A DNA stretch of 64,000 bases from contig JAJKFL010000007.1 in assembly GCA_021186555.1 (NCBI GenBank), positions 29,293,177 through 29,357,176 of the forward strand. The letters run 5' to 3'. The translations under genes and the position numbers were made by a program. Numbering within the stretch: position 1 is the stretch's first letter; the number at the start of each line of letters is the position of its first letter. This document shows positions 27,401-41,700 of this stretch, piece by piece. This stretch comes from Reticulitermes speratus (lineage: Eukaryota; Arthropoda; Insecta; Blattodea; Rhinotermitidae). A model generated the notes under the pieces. It had not been told where the DNA came from. It made no database searches and saw nothing but the letters and a program-made list of their open reading frames with translations.

Positions 27401-29668
27401 TAACTTTGTGTGCGATAAGTGTGACCCCCATTCTTCAGATAAATTATGGAAAAACTACAAAACAACACAGTATGAACAGTTAACAAATATAGTGATAGTT
27501 GGAAGGTTATGTCTTAAAAATTTAAAGCAACTGTGTAGTGGATTTCTACTTACAATCATTTGTTTCATTTAGATTATGCAATTGTACAAATCTTACAACA
27601 GCCGAATGGCCACAAGAGACACAGTATATGGTAATGTTACGATGATACTGTATATTATTCACAGGAACATCCACTGACCTTTGGATAGGGATTTTTCTCG
27701 CTGTGTTCAGTTTTTAAATCAAGAACGAAATATTCTTTCTGAAAAAGCTTGATTGCCATATTTACTGTATTAAATCTGTGTAAATACTGATAGAGACAAA
27801 TTGAATAATAAAACTAAAATTAAAATGTATTCAAGGTCACAAGTGGAAATAGTATTAATGCATAGAAAAATGGATTACTGGACTCGATACAGTCCACTGG
27901 CAGGTTCCTGTGTAGGTGTTACAAGTTCTTCGTGGAACTTCTTATTTATAGTATACAGCAGATGTTAGTGTCATCTTATGTATGGTTAAATAGGACAAAA
28001 AATATGCATACCTTCATTAGGTTGCCGATGATTATGGCCCATGGGCCAAACAGGTGATGAAACGAGAGGAAGTCTAGTATCTGCACGCAGGCAAATAGGA
28101 ACGACATAGAAAACAGTTGATTGCGCACATACATGAGTGTCGGCCAGTATTTCTTCTCCAAAATCCCGGTCATTGCAAAGCTGTGGACAGCCACAGCAAA
28201 TATCCCAAAGAGGAGTACACACAGTTTGATCCAGCCTAGACCTGTCTTGTCACTAGGATTTGTCAGTTCAAACAACAGCAGGCCTGACAACCATACCAAC
28301 AGCACATATTCATACCTGGAAATAAAACATCACAAATGCAAAAGTCTTCTACAGTATTATATCAAGGGCTAGACTGACTTGAGATGCATGGGAAATGTTA
28401 AAAAAAAGTGTCTAAAATGTAAGTTGAAAAATTTCAAGGACAGAGTTCACATGGGAGACCTAGGCACAGATGGAAAATAATATTAAAAATGGATTTTAGG
28501 GAAAACAGATTATGAGGGTGAGAACAGTACAAAATTGGTTCCAATGGCAAGGATTCATGAACCCAGTTAGTAATAACTAGGTTCCTTAAGCACAGAAACT
28601 TTCTTGAATGGCTGAGTATTCAGTGCTCAGGGAAGACCATGTGCCAAGAACTTACTTAGGAATATTACTTATTAACAGACCAACTAATTCCCATACAGGA
28701 ACATCTTGAGCAGTCAGTATTTATTCATCTGATTAATACAAATTAATTGACGACACTGAAGTGCCAGGAAACCTGAACAGCAAGAAATTTTACAGAATCT
28801 CAAGATTCCTTCTTTACCTTCTCTACAATTGCCCATCATTTTATCATTCCTTGAAACAATTCAAACCAAAATATATAGAGTACATTTCCAATGTAAATAA
28901 TCCAAAAAAACTATATAAATATCGGTGTGGACTAAAAAAATACACTAGCATCCTATTTGATTCCACCTGTTCAAAATACATATATGTATATTCAATAATT
29001 TTAAAATACATATAACAAAATACGGTAAATGCCTCAATACTATCATAAAACTTCGTTATAGATGAAATAAAAATACAATTTTGACTTTTATCTGTTCATG
29101 TTTCATGGTCATCAGAGCTGCTTAAATCATCTGAATAAACAGATAACCTACAGGCTTCAAAGTATGTATGTCCTTGGATTAACACAAACATTCTAATGAG
29201 AAATGCAAACAGTAAGAGAGATGTTACATACCAGTAAGGCAGCAGCTTTGGTCGTACTGTGGGGTAGATAGGAGTGACCCCCGTGAGCATAAGGAACACC
29301 ATGAGGTATATGTGTGAAGTGAGGTACGACATAAACTTTATGATGGGGACCTTGTAATACTTGTGGCCGAGTGGAAGCGTGAATGTCACCCACACTGGGG
29401 GGCAGAAGATGAACGCAAAGAACAGCAGCAATGTCCGCCATGCTGCCCAATTCAGGTTGCCCTGCCAAAGTTCCTAGTTAAAAACAAAGTATGTTTCAGA
29501 AAATAGTACAAGAATTTCGGTGATAGATGGTTTAATTACTTGAACGAATATCACCAATGAATACAGGTGGCAGGATAGTGTGTAAGAAGTACTACTTTTT
29601 AAGATACCACTACTCGACTTAGCCTCTTAATCAGAGTACTCCACAGTAAGATAACAAAACAGTTATAC

Positions 29669-29734
<66 letters not shown>

Positions 29735-32700
29735 AGAGAGAGAGAGAGAGGGGAGAGAGAGATTATTATTAACATTTTAGCGTTTGATCAAAATACTTAT
29801 GTTTTAGACTTCATTGCTATATATGAGCTGTAAATATTAGCCTATGTATCATTGTAATGTTTGTACTTATTCATTACTTTTATGATTGTAACAAATGTAG
29901 GTAACTTGTAACTTGTAACTTTGTAGATTTATTTGTTAACTAAATTGCTGACTGACTTGTCCAAGTGTTACCATGTAGCAAACGGATGAAAATAAATACA
30001 ATACAATACAATACAACACATTCTCCATAAGTGTAAGACCACTATGTTTCACGACACCAAAATCATATTCTTCTTGAAACTTTACCGTACCATTTCAATT
30101 CACTGTATCCTGATGTTATCAAACTGGTAACTTAATTAAATGTTCATTATAAATTATGTTATATTACAGTACACTAAGTTATTGTTTAATGTTGGGGTTA
30201 TGCTCCTGAAAATCACAATGTAGAGCAAAACAATACAGAATGGAGTGTTCTTCCCTATTAAGAATTAATTAAAATACCTGAGCAAACACCATTAATCTAA
30301 GTCTGGGCAATGTTCATCATATCAATGGTTACTAAAACTTGTCATTGTTAAAGCAAAACATTGTTTGGGGCAACATTAAATGAGGATTTCTTGTACTCCA
30401 CAGAAGTGAAATTACTGCACATACTTGCCTTAAATTTGGACCACAAAAGTAACTTATTTTTGTGTAAGAGAGACTGACAGTCAGCCTACTTCTCAAACTT
30501 AAATGTAAATAATATTAATTTCTAACATTATAATATGATATGCCTCAAATTTAAAACCCTTCCAGTTTCTCTGGTCACAGGCAACAGCAACGTGAACGAA
30601 TTTTTGTCCTTTTTGCCCTTCTTCCTGTTCAACTTGATGAAATGTTGTTTCAGCTCGTTATGATGTCTTAACATGTCAGCTGTCCAACGTACCCATCAGC
30701 AGTTGATGTTTACTGCGAAATAAATTAACTACAAGCTTACAAATCCAATATGTTACAAAAACTAGTTTCTTGTGTTTTCTTGCCTAGTTCAAAGAAACAG
30801 GGACATATAGCAGCTCGCCCATTGTCAATGTTAAGCAGCAAGGCACTTACCTGCAGGTATCTCTGCACCACTGTATGAGCAATGACTTCCTTCTGCTCAT
30901 TCTCAATTAGTATATCCAAGAATTCTACATTTCGACGGTCAGTGGCAGTGAGGATGCGACCAGCTGAGTCAGCCCCTGCTGCTAGTGCCAGCAGCTCTGC
31001 TGCCATTGTCTCACACTGTTTCCCTGCAGCTATAAGGTCCTTGGCTCGTTCCTTCTCCTACACTCACAGGTGAAGAATGTAAGTTATCACTACAAGTTTG
31101 GAAAAATACAGGACTAATGATTTCATGCACAGACAGTTTAAAATGCAGCCAAATGTTCAGCAAAAGGTAAACCTGTCATGGCACCATGCTACTATGAAGA
31201 CATATGAGGATGTGAAGGTGAAGCTCCATACATCCTTAAACTCAGCACTAGATTGAGTGGTGAGTTTTGGCCACATACCCATAGTACCCACTGTAAAGGG
31301 GGCTGTGTGGGACCCAGAGTGTCTGGATAAACTGTGAAGAGAAAATTAGCTATCCTTACTGGGAACTGAATCTCAGGTCATCCAGCCTGCAGCCAGTCAT
31401 TTCACTGATTGAACTACGCCGCCGATTAACGCGTAGTTAAAAGACGTCAAAACCTATCCTTATAGCTTCCCAATATGTACTACAGGAAGTCCTAAAGCTT
31501 TTTAATTCCAAACGAGAAATGCGCCAACCATACCGTGAAAAACATCTTACTGACAGACAGACTTCTGCATCTGATTGTGAACACACTCAATCATTTTTCT
31601 GTTGATGTCAGAGGTCCTATTACTTTGTAACTTTCAGGAGGATGAGCTGGATGGTACATGGAGGGAATAAAAAAGAAATAGAGAATTTTAACTGAAGAAC
31701 ACAGAGAGGATGGAATAACTTTCACGTGTGACATCTTGTTGTGTGACAATGATATGGACAAGGAAAATCAATAACAGTCTCAACACAACTATCTTTATTA
31801 GACAATAGAGTCCGTATATTTAGTTAAGCAAAACATGCTGCTTACATAAATATACGGACTCTATTGTTCAATAAATATAACTGTGTTGAGACTGTTATTG
31901 ATTTTGCTTGTCCAGAGGATGGAATATTTGGGAGACTTACACATGGGAAGACAGTATTAAAATACGTAATAAACAGGTCGTGAGGGTGTTGATTTCAACT
32001 GGCTTAGGACAGGGTACAATAGCATGTTGTGGTAATCGAAACCTATTTTCACACAAAAGGGAGAGTTTCTTGACCAGCTGAGTGTCTGCAAGTCTCTCAA
32101 GAAGGCTTTCTGTGAGGTTAGTTAACTAAACTTACTTTTGTTGAGAGGACTATGTAAATATTGGAGAGCTTCGCTGCAGTATCCACAGGTGCAGGAGAGA
32201 CGAGAATGAAATCTTCAATAGGCTTGTTACTGTGTGCCTTGCTCACCACCATAAGGTTGTAAACAAACTGCACAAATAGGACAAAGAGAGTGAGCGACAG
32301 TAACAAAGCATTATATGAAACATTAAGCTTCATGATACACTGATGTAAACAATTCATGATCAAGTTGACGATTAAAATATGAATAAAAGCACTATGTACG
32401 CCTATCATATATATCTGCAAACAGACCCATAACCTCTCACCCATATCACTCAATTATGAAATTTGCATTTGATGGTTCACATCACAAAACCTACAAACAC
32501 TGTCCAATGTTTGTTCAAATATAGTTAAAATCTAAGTTACATTTGGAATAATTTCTGTCCATTTGTACTGTTCTTCAATGACAAAGCATGTATGTCTGAC
32601 ATGCACAACAGGATATTCTTTCTGTTTTGTTACTTCAAAATGCTTCCTTTTTTTTATTTTAACAGTTAATTTCCACAGTACTGACTACGGGCACTCAATT

Positions 32701-35700
32701 CCTTTCTAAAACAGGTTATACAAATGTTTTCATAACAGCAAACTGACAGAAACAAAAGAAAGGACCAAGCAACCACAAAACCCATCAATCACCAAGATTT
32801 CAGACCTTTGATGTAAAATTTAGTCACATGATTAGCCAGATTTAATTTTGGTTAACAGAGGTAAATTTGTGCTATCACTTCATGCAACACTGGACAGCAG
32901 AGGTGGGAGCACTTTATGTAATCATATTGGCTAGGATTAGCTTTGATAGTATGTAAAGTTTGAGTTCTAACAGTGATGACTATGAAGACTGCTATTTTCA
33001 ACAATATCATGTCATGTAGTTTAGCAGATATATACTGATGTAGATGAACCTTCTGCCTCCATCTACATGGCAGAAGGGTGACAGCAGGTTCCTACCTATC
33101 ACACTATGCAATGCCACACGTCACAAAGCAGAGATTTTCAAATTTAATACCAAACTTCTCCTACACAATCTCAGTCCAAAATTACATTAGCATGAACAAT
33201 TTTCATCATTAAATATTACTCCTTTGCTTCAAGATGACATTAATATTTATCATACTGATCACAACTCAATATGTTCACCACACACAGTGGCAGCTGTCTC
33301 TCCAGCAATACACTGTCCACTGCCATAACCAGGTTACACATCTGAGTTCAGTAATCGAAATATTTAGTATTTTCTCCAGCAAAACCTTTATAGATTAGAG
33401 TGAAAATTTAAATTATTCAGTCTTTTTATTTTGTGGTTACACAGCCTGCAGTATGTTCAACCTTGTTCTTACTACAAGCTTTGGTAGTGGATTTGCTCTT
33501 TTATCAAACACTAATGGCCAATTGTTCAAAACATGGTTCATGAAACAGACATTTTGGTGAAGAAAGTGAAGGACAAAAATGGACTTAAATGAAATCACGA
33601 CATATGATGTAACGAAACAAACTAATTTCTGTACATGAAAACAAACTTAAGCAGAGTATGTACCTTCATTTAATTATTTAAAGTCTCAAATGAAGCACAC
33701 ACATATAATAATATAGTTATGTATTAGAATCCTTTCTTACTGACTATATATAACACAAAGGAAAGCTATGGCTGTGCATGCTATGAAGGCATATGGGGGA
33801 GTTCAGGTATAGCTCCATTCACCCTTAACCTCACCACTACAGGGACATGATAGATAGCTTCACACCCTGGTGAAAACACCCCCACTGAATAGGAGGCTGG
33901 ATGGCCCTCCAAGCTAGCCTGGACACTTTGGAATTTAAGACTATAACCTAACCTACACTCGTAATACCTACACTAAAATGACTGCTGCTACAAAGATAAT
34001 ACGAATAACAAAAAATGACACACTAAAAAATTTGAAACCCCTACTCAAGAATCTCACCCTTTTGTCCTCCAGAAGGCTATAGGTGTCATGCTCCTTTGTC
34101 ATAAGGTACTTGAGCACTTCATTGTGACCCTCTGAAGCAGCAAACCAAATTGGGGCACTGCCAAAGTTGGTTTCAGCCTTAGGAGATGCTCCAGACTCCA
34201 CCAGCAGCTTCACCACATCTAAAAAACCTGCTCGTGCAACACAATGCAGTGGCGTCCAGCCATTCTGTAACACCAAATATTGAATCTTTAACAAATAGCA
34301 ATGCTGGGTCTAGGAAACTGGATTTCTTATACTGCCATGTCTCACTCCAGTTAGCTCTTTTGGTAGTATGCAGTAAATTGCATAGGCACCTGTATTGATA
34401 ATGATCACACATTTCAGCTTTACCGAGCTTTCATTACCTCATTTCCCATAACACATGGCAACACACCATAAACTGTAATTGCAATAAAAATAACTTGTAA
34501 TAAGAATGAGCATGTAGGGGTATAAGTACGTAACTTCAAGACAAGTCAAACCCAAGCACTGTATTTTACTTTTATGTACTTCCTTTACAGTATTTTATAT
34601 GCCTTAATCAAGATGAGGTAAAAGATTTTCAAACACAGAAGCCCTTTTAAATAGTAACAGTAGTTTTGTGATTAAGAATTATAAAATTATTTTGCTAAAA
34701 AAATGAATGTTTAATTATTAAGTCCACGTGAGAGGTATGGCAGCTGCAATAACTCAGTCGGTGTAGTGACTAGGCTACAGGCTGGACATCCAAAGATAGT
34801 TGTGGTTTGATTCCTGGCAAGGACAAAGAGATTTTTCTCTTCCCTGAAACATCCACACTGACTCTGGGGACCACCCAGTTTCCTCTTCAGTTGGTGCTGG
34901 AGGCTCTTGCCCTGGAGGTAAAAGTGGTCAGGTCTACAGCTGACCACCCACCTCCATCTAGTGCCAAGGTTCAGAATGAGTGGGCTTACACATCCACATC
35001 CCAGTCTTCGCAGCAAGCACAGCAACAACTTCACCTTTACATGATAGCTATGACAAAATGCACTGATGATGGCACAACAAAACCAAGACACATCATAAAT
35101 GTGTTGAAGTGTTGACAATACATTCCATGAATGTCACATAAATGTTACCATTTAGTTCTTTAGCAAGTGCTAACACTTACTCAGAAAAATGTGGATTAGA
35201 ATATATACATATTTCTTTAAGTTTCTACATATTGTTTATTAATAATTATTCAATAATTATTTTATTCACTACCTTCCACTAAATCATAACCTTCACAATC
35301 CACACATTGATCACAGAGCATAATGAAAGAACAAATGAGAAGAACAGAGATGGTACAAATGCATTTCCCCTTGGGGCAGCTGCACAATGCATAATGATGG
35401 ATCAAAAATGCAACATATACATTAGAGAAGAAATGGAACTCATGACTATTATTCATTATTAATAATGAAAGCTTTCATATAAGTGGCTACAATATTTTGA
35501 AAAAATATCTAAAGATCAAATCCTGAAGCTGCTCTGTTAGTACAAACTGAAGGGTGGAAGATGCTAGGAACATTTGACAAAGTATGGAACAAACAGTTCT
35601 GTTTTTTTTTTTTTTAATTGAAACATGCCAGAGATTAATCTGTGATGTTGACTTCATTTTCAGACACCCTCAATATTCGTTTTTCCCTAACGGTGACAAG

Positions 35701-38700
35701 CCAACTTCTATATCTATGTAAACAAGTATTATTATTTTCATATATTTTTTTTTTCTGTGGCTCAACAGCCCCCCTATTAAGGCCTAGGCCACCTCACTGT
35801 TGAGGTTTTCAAGATCACACACAATCACACACCACACTCGGTAGGACTCCTCTGGACGAGTGACCGGCCTGTCGCAGAGACCTCTACCTGACAACACACA
35901 ACACTCACAAGAGACAAACATCCATGCCCCCGGCGGGATTTGAACCCACAATCCTAGCAAGCGAGCGGCCGCAAACCTATGCCTTAGACCACGCAGCCAC
36001 TGGGATCAGCTTTCATATACTTTACTCACTTTAATCATTATAGAGAGGGGACAGATTTTAAACTTAACGACAGCAAACATTTCTAAAATTCAGCTATTGT
36101 CACAAACAAATGCACACAATAAGATATAAATCATACACAAGTCTTAGAAAACCGCTACACATTTCAGCCTCAAGGTGCCATCCTCAGGAGTTACAAATAC
36201 AAAGGGGTATAAGCACCAATACATAAATCTACATTTCTAAAATTCATCTGCTCCAAGTGTTGGTCTGTTGTTGCTGAGGCCATGAGCTAATCAACCATAC
36301 ACTGAAGCAACTTCCATATACCAATACATTACACTTAATTCACACATGAAGTAGGACTGTCCCCAGCTGATAACAGACCACAATTTTTCACAAAACCACA
36401 ACAAACTTACTGTTACAATAGGTTCAGAACCACTTCTGTGACTTAAACTCACCTTGTCAGTTGCATTAATTAACCACTTCTGTGACTTAAACTCACCTAG
36501 TCTGTTGCATTAATTAACCACTTCTATTACTTAAACTCACCTTGTCAGTTGCATTAATTTCTGCCCCCTGACCTAACAGCACCTCACACATCTGATAACG
36601 GCCATATTGGGCAGCAATATGGAGTCCCGTCTTGCCATGCTTGTCCCCACTGTGAAGCAGTTCTGCTGATCGACTCAGAAGCAGACCAACAACGGTTATG
36701 TGGCCACCAAAACACGCCAAGTGCAAAGAGTTGTAACCCTAACAAACACATCAATGACCCCTGCTATAATCTGTGTATATAGAAATCATTATTTTATGTG
36801 TGGGTTATGTTCCTGCAAATCACAAAGTAGAGAAAAATGACATAGAGAATAAGAATTAATTAAAACACCCAAGAAAAGAATGTTAATCCAAGACTGGGCA
36901 ACATTTGTCGAATATTGGTCATTAAAAGTTGCATTGTTAAAGCAAAACAACACTGTTCAGGGCAATGTTGAACAAGAACTGCCTGGTATTTTGATATGGC
37001 CCCTTTCCTGCACAAGAAAACAAAGCCATACAGTCAGAGCTCCAGGTATGACCATACATGTAATTATTTCAGTTTCTACATTATTCACACCTCCTCCAAC
37101 GAGAACACTGTTGTACAGCGGTTAGTATTACTGTTTCATATTTGGGAAACCCTTGGTTCAAATTTCAGTCAACAGATGGGCTGCTCCGATAACTTTCTTC
37201 ATTTTGACCATGCACTCCAGTAAATGGTGGTTCAATGACTTAAAACAAGCAATGGCTACCTCAACATACTTTCCATTTCATCATTAAGAATACTCCATTT
37301 ATTGTCCGGTGCTCTACATACTTCACAATTGATAAATTACTGTTAAGCCAGTGGTACACTATGTCATCTTGTGTATGTAAGATATGTGTACAGAGGTAAT
37401 AAAAATTATGTCAAAACTTTCCCACACGTAAACATATGTTATCTAATACATAAAATATTTTGACTTCACTAGTTATGTAATATGTAATCAATGTGTATAC
37501 ATTTTCTGTGGTGGCTGCATCCACTTGGACACCAGCAGAGTTTAGCAGCAAACGGACGACATTTTCATTGCCAGAGAAGGATGCCAGGTGAAGAGGGGTC
37601 ATGCCGGATTCATTCCCGAGCTCTCCCACTAAGCTGGTTCCAGATGGGGGATCTGACTTCACAGTGGCTGGGACATGCTGAAGCAACTCACGTACAGTAT
37701 CTGAAACACAGCGGCAGATTTCTGAACTCCCTCAATCTTACAACTTGCTAAGTGTAAATTACAGAGCTACAAATATTGATTAGTGGGCACAGAGACGGCA
37801 GACTGTCCGATGGGGATGTGCAGTACATGGGCACAGAGCTGTCATAAGCCCCTAGCCACAACAAGTGTTTAACGATTCACAAGTGTTGGTTCTCTATAAA
37901 GTTCTGTAGTTTTCTCTTTACTCCCATCATTTCCTATTCCTAAATGACAGGACAATAAAATATACTCCAATATTTCTTTAAAGTTTCAAACACACATACG
38001 AATTTCCTGTCACCTCCTTGAATGTTCATAAATATGCTTACCATTTCAATGTTCTTAGGTAGCATTAACAGATAATACTGTACATGTTCTAGATGTTTGC
38101 CTTGCCACTACAAATGTACACACCAGCTTGCCCAAAGTAGGCTGCAACATGTAGAGCTGTAACACCCAGCTTCTTGCTGGAGATGCGCAGAGACTGGTAA
38201 GACCGCATCACCTCCAGAACTTGACCATGGCCATTTTGTGCAGCCAGATGCAATGCTGTGAATCCTGCCTACAAGAATAGTATTGATAATCAAAAATGTG
38301 AAACATCACATTCATCTTGGCACAGTCTCCAATTAACACAAATATTAGAAGACAAAGATTTTAATTATATGTGTTTTGTGCACAAATGGCATTACACTAA
38401 TGGATAACAGTGCAGGTCTATTTTAATCTGCCATGGACCACAGTTCAATACTCAGAGAGGCTTCCTAAGACGGAATCATAAATTGGTTATGTCCGACAAT
38501 GAATCCAGTTTATGTAAATAACAAATACTGCACTTATACAAACACGCTGTTCCTTATTAAGCAAAATCATTAGGAATTTATGAAATTATTTCATACTTCA
38601 AAATAAGCAGCAGGTGTTCGAGTCTGGCTGTCGTCTAGTTGACAACAGCGTACAGGACTTCAGCAACATGACAGAAAACACAGTCTTCTTTGATGCAGAA

Positions 38701-41700
38701 ATAATGATATTGTGTGTATGTTAACACTCCGCCAAGGAACCTGCATCACATGATACTGGTGACAACCAATCAAGTTTGATTCTCCTCTTTCATGTGGATT
38801 CAGTGTTCTCAAGCTGAAGGGTGTAGAATCCACAAGTGTTCGTGATGAAACATTTGCCACCACACTAATGCTGACATTCATATTTTATAGTGTTGTATTG
38901 GCATGGGCGAAGTCATTCTAAGTTAGTCTTTAGAGCAGGAACATATAACATTTTGTCTGGAGTTTGATAAGCCACTACCTATTTTGAATGTGAACTGTGA
39001 TGACAGAGCATATCATCCAAAAAACATTTTTGAAAAACATGTATATTGTAATGGTACAAGTTTGTTTTTTTGTTGTTTTGTATACACATCCAAACCTACA
39101 CTTTGCTGCATATATGTACTGTAACTATTATAACATGATATATACTGTGTGTGTAATAATGCATGACAGTAAAATGCATTAACACATGATTTGCAACTTC
39201 TGTTGTTACCTTTACATTTCTGACACACTATAGATTCAACGTAAAGAAGTATATTTAAGAACACTACAACAATATATGGCTATATTTGTAGATAAATGTT
39301 GCCATTAGGGTAAACTGGTAACAGTAACAGAATGATAAAAAATGCAAAACTATACGACTTTGTAAAGTTCTGATAAACACATGAACACGGAACATTGGAA
39401 AAGTTACAATGAAGCAAGATGAGCCCAAAATCACTCTTAATTTAAACATAACCAAGTCCTCAGACTGAAATGTTTTGCCCTTGCTTAGGCAGAAAATAAT
39501 TTTGTTTAATTTTTTCCTAGGGTTCATGAACTGTTATTTCATATCTGTCAAACAACCAACTTATATTAAGCTTCTTCAGTTATTTAGTTTACATACTGCA
39601 ACCCACAGTGAACACAGTAAATGAACCCCTTGCCAACCAACAGTTGATCCCGACCCATGGCACAACCTGTACATACCTTATTTTCATCTGTACACGAAGC
39701 ACCGGCCCGGACAAGTGCCTTCACCACCTCAGCATGACCACCCTCAGCAGCCAGTTGGAGTGGGGTAGCTTCAGTTATACGGTTCCGAGCCGAAATCACA
39801 CCCTGTCTGTCGAACTTCATCAGCTCTTCAATCACACGTATGGAACCCTGCATAGCTGCAATGTGTGCACACGAGTTTCCATCCTGAAACATTGAAATGT
39901 CAATATTGCACCAATAAAAACCCCAAATATTAATTGTTGCTTATAGAAGGTTACTGCCATACTAATTCATTTTCAGCCTGTTGAGTTTCAATCTTCAAGT
40001 GAACCCTAATATCAAACTACTTGAATTCTAAGCACCATGACTCCAGAATATAAAGCAGGAGTACTACCCATTTAATCAACAGACATTATTGGATTTGGCA
40101 AATGACAAGGCTCTCAGAGTTGGGGCAGCTCACCTTGGTGCATGCCATGACAAGCGAGGGATGCTGCTGGAGGAACAGTTGCGCGACTTCAGCGTAGTTG
40201 TTCATGGCTGCAGCATGAATCGGTTTCTGTCCACTGTCATCTGTGGCATCGATGTCTGCTCCGAGCTCTAGCAGCAACCGACACACCTCCAGCTGACCTG
40301 CGCCAGAGGCCAGATGGAGTGGTGTCTGTTTCTTCAGTGTCAATACGTCGATGGCAGCATTGTGATCTTGAACCAGGAACCTGTGTCACACATAGGTGTT
40401 CAAAGCCTGTCTTCTGCAATCCACCTCTTTACTAAGGTACTGTACAAAGAATTTAATTATGAAGTCACAGAACCTTTTATTCATGTTTGACACTTCCAGC
40501 TGCAGTCATAAAAAATGAAAATGAACCAGAGAAAAACAAAACCGGCCTGACAATATTTTGCATACATCTACCACATTCCATTTCCTTAAAATATACTGGT
40601 CCTATAGCTGGATGGTGTTGTTTGTGGGCAGAACATACTAAGGTAACCTTACAATTTTTCTTGAAACATATGAACACATTTTATCAGGTATAATATATGT
40701 ACAGTATTTAATGGGTACCTATTAAAGTTTCCTCTCAGGAGAATACTTAGTGAGACACTTTAACTTCACGTAATGTAGGCCTAAAATTTATTTAAATGAG
40801 TAAAACTTGTACTTTGCAATACTTGTACACAATGTTCATCTGCATAAGATGTGAAGCTTTCGTGGCAAGTAAATATACTAAATTCCTTCTGGGCAATCAA
40901 CATCAAATATGAGTTAAAAACCAATGCTGGGTTTTAACTCAACTCTAACATGTCATCATTTGAGAGAATTTTCATACTGCAGACTACATTTTCAACAAAA
41001 TCTGTGAAAGGAGTAACAACAGCTACACCAACATGTTTATTTAAGCTTCATTTTCTTCCAAATTCACATAAAGAAACAGTTCAACAACAATGCGGTTAAC
41101 AGCTGGATTTAACAAGACATTAATGGGAACAAGAGTATAGTTAATCAGAAGGAACTTCATAAATTGTTTTCAAAATAAATAGTCAAACACAATAATTTTA
41201 CTTCCTTTATATATTGCCATAAAAGCTTCACCCAACGATGGTCATCATGACTGAAACATGTAGCAAAACTATGTAAAACAGTGTTGTTTTATGATAAAAC
41301 TGTGTCTGTATTTATTTTGATAGCACTATGGGATGTCTTTTCAAAAGATTCATATTGTATATTTCACCTAGTATAGTCAGGTATGATAAATTATGAATAT
41401 TGTGATGGATCAGGCATTTTACCTTCCATGCAGGAAACAACAACTGTACTTGATTTCTGGCTACAGACCCTCATTGATAATGTCACAAATGGATGACAAA
41501 GGTCAATATTTAAAGAAAAAAGAATGTCAAAGATGTGGGAAACAAGAATAGGTTACACAACTTTGTATCAAAACTGTGTTTGGTCACATACGTGGTGCAA
41601 CCCAAAAGTTCCCGTATTTTTAATTGAAATGAGTGGGAATTTAGCATGCATAAACGCAGAAGAAATAGTGACCAAAACACTGGAGGGGGAGAGATTACTC

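Noticed and set aside
34711-35118. Overlapping 135- and 102-codon frames on opposite strands
   Set aside because: Both fall on SINE S1, and the codons follow the repeat words.
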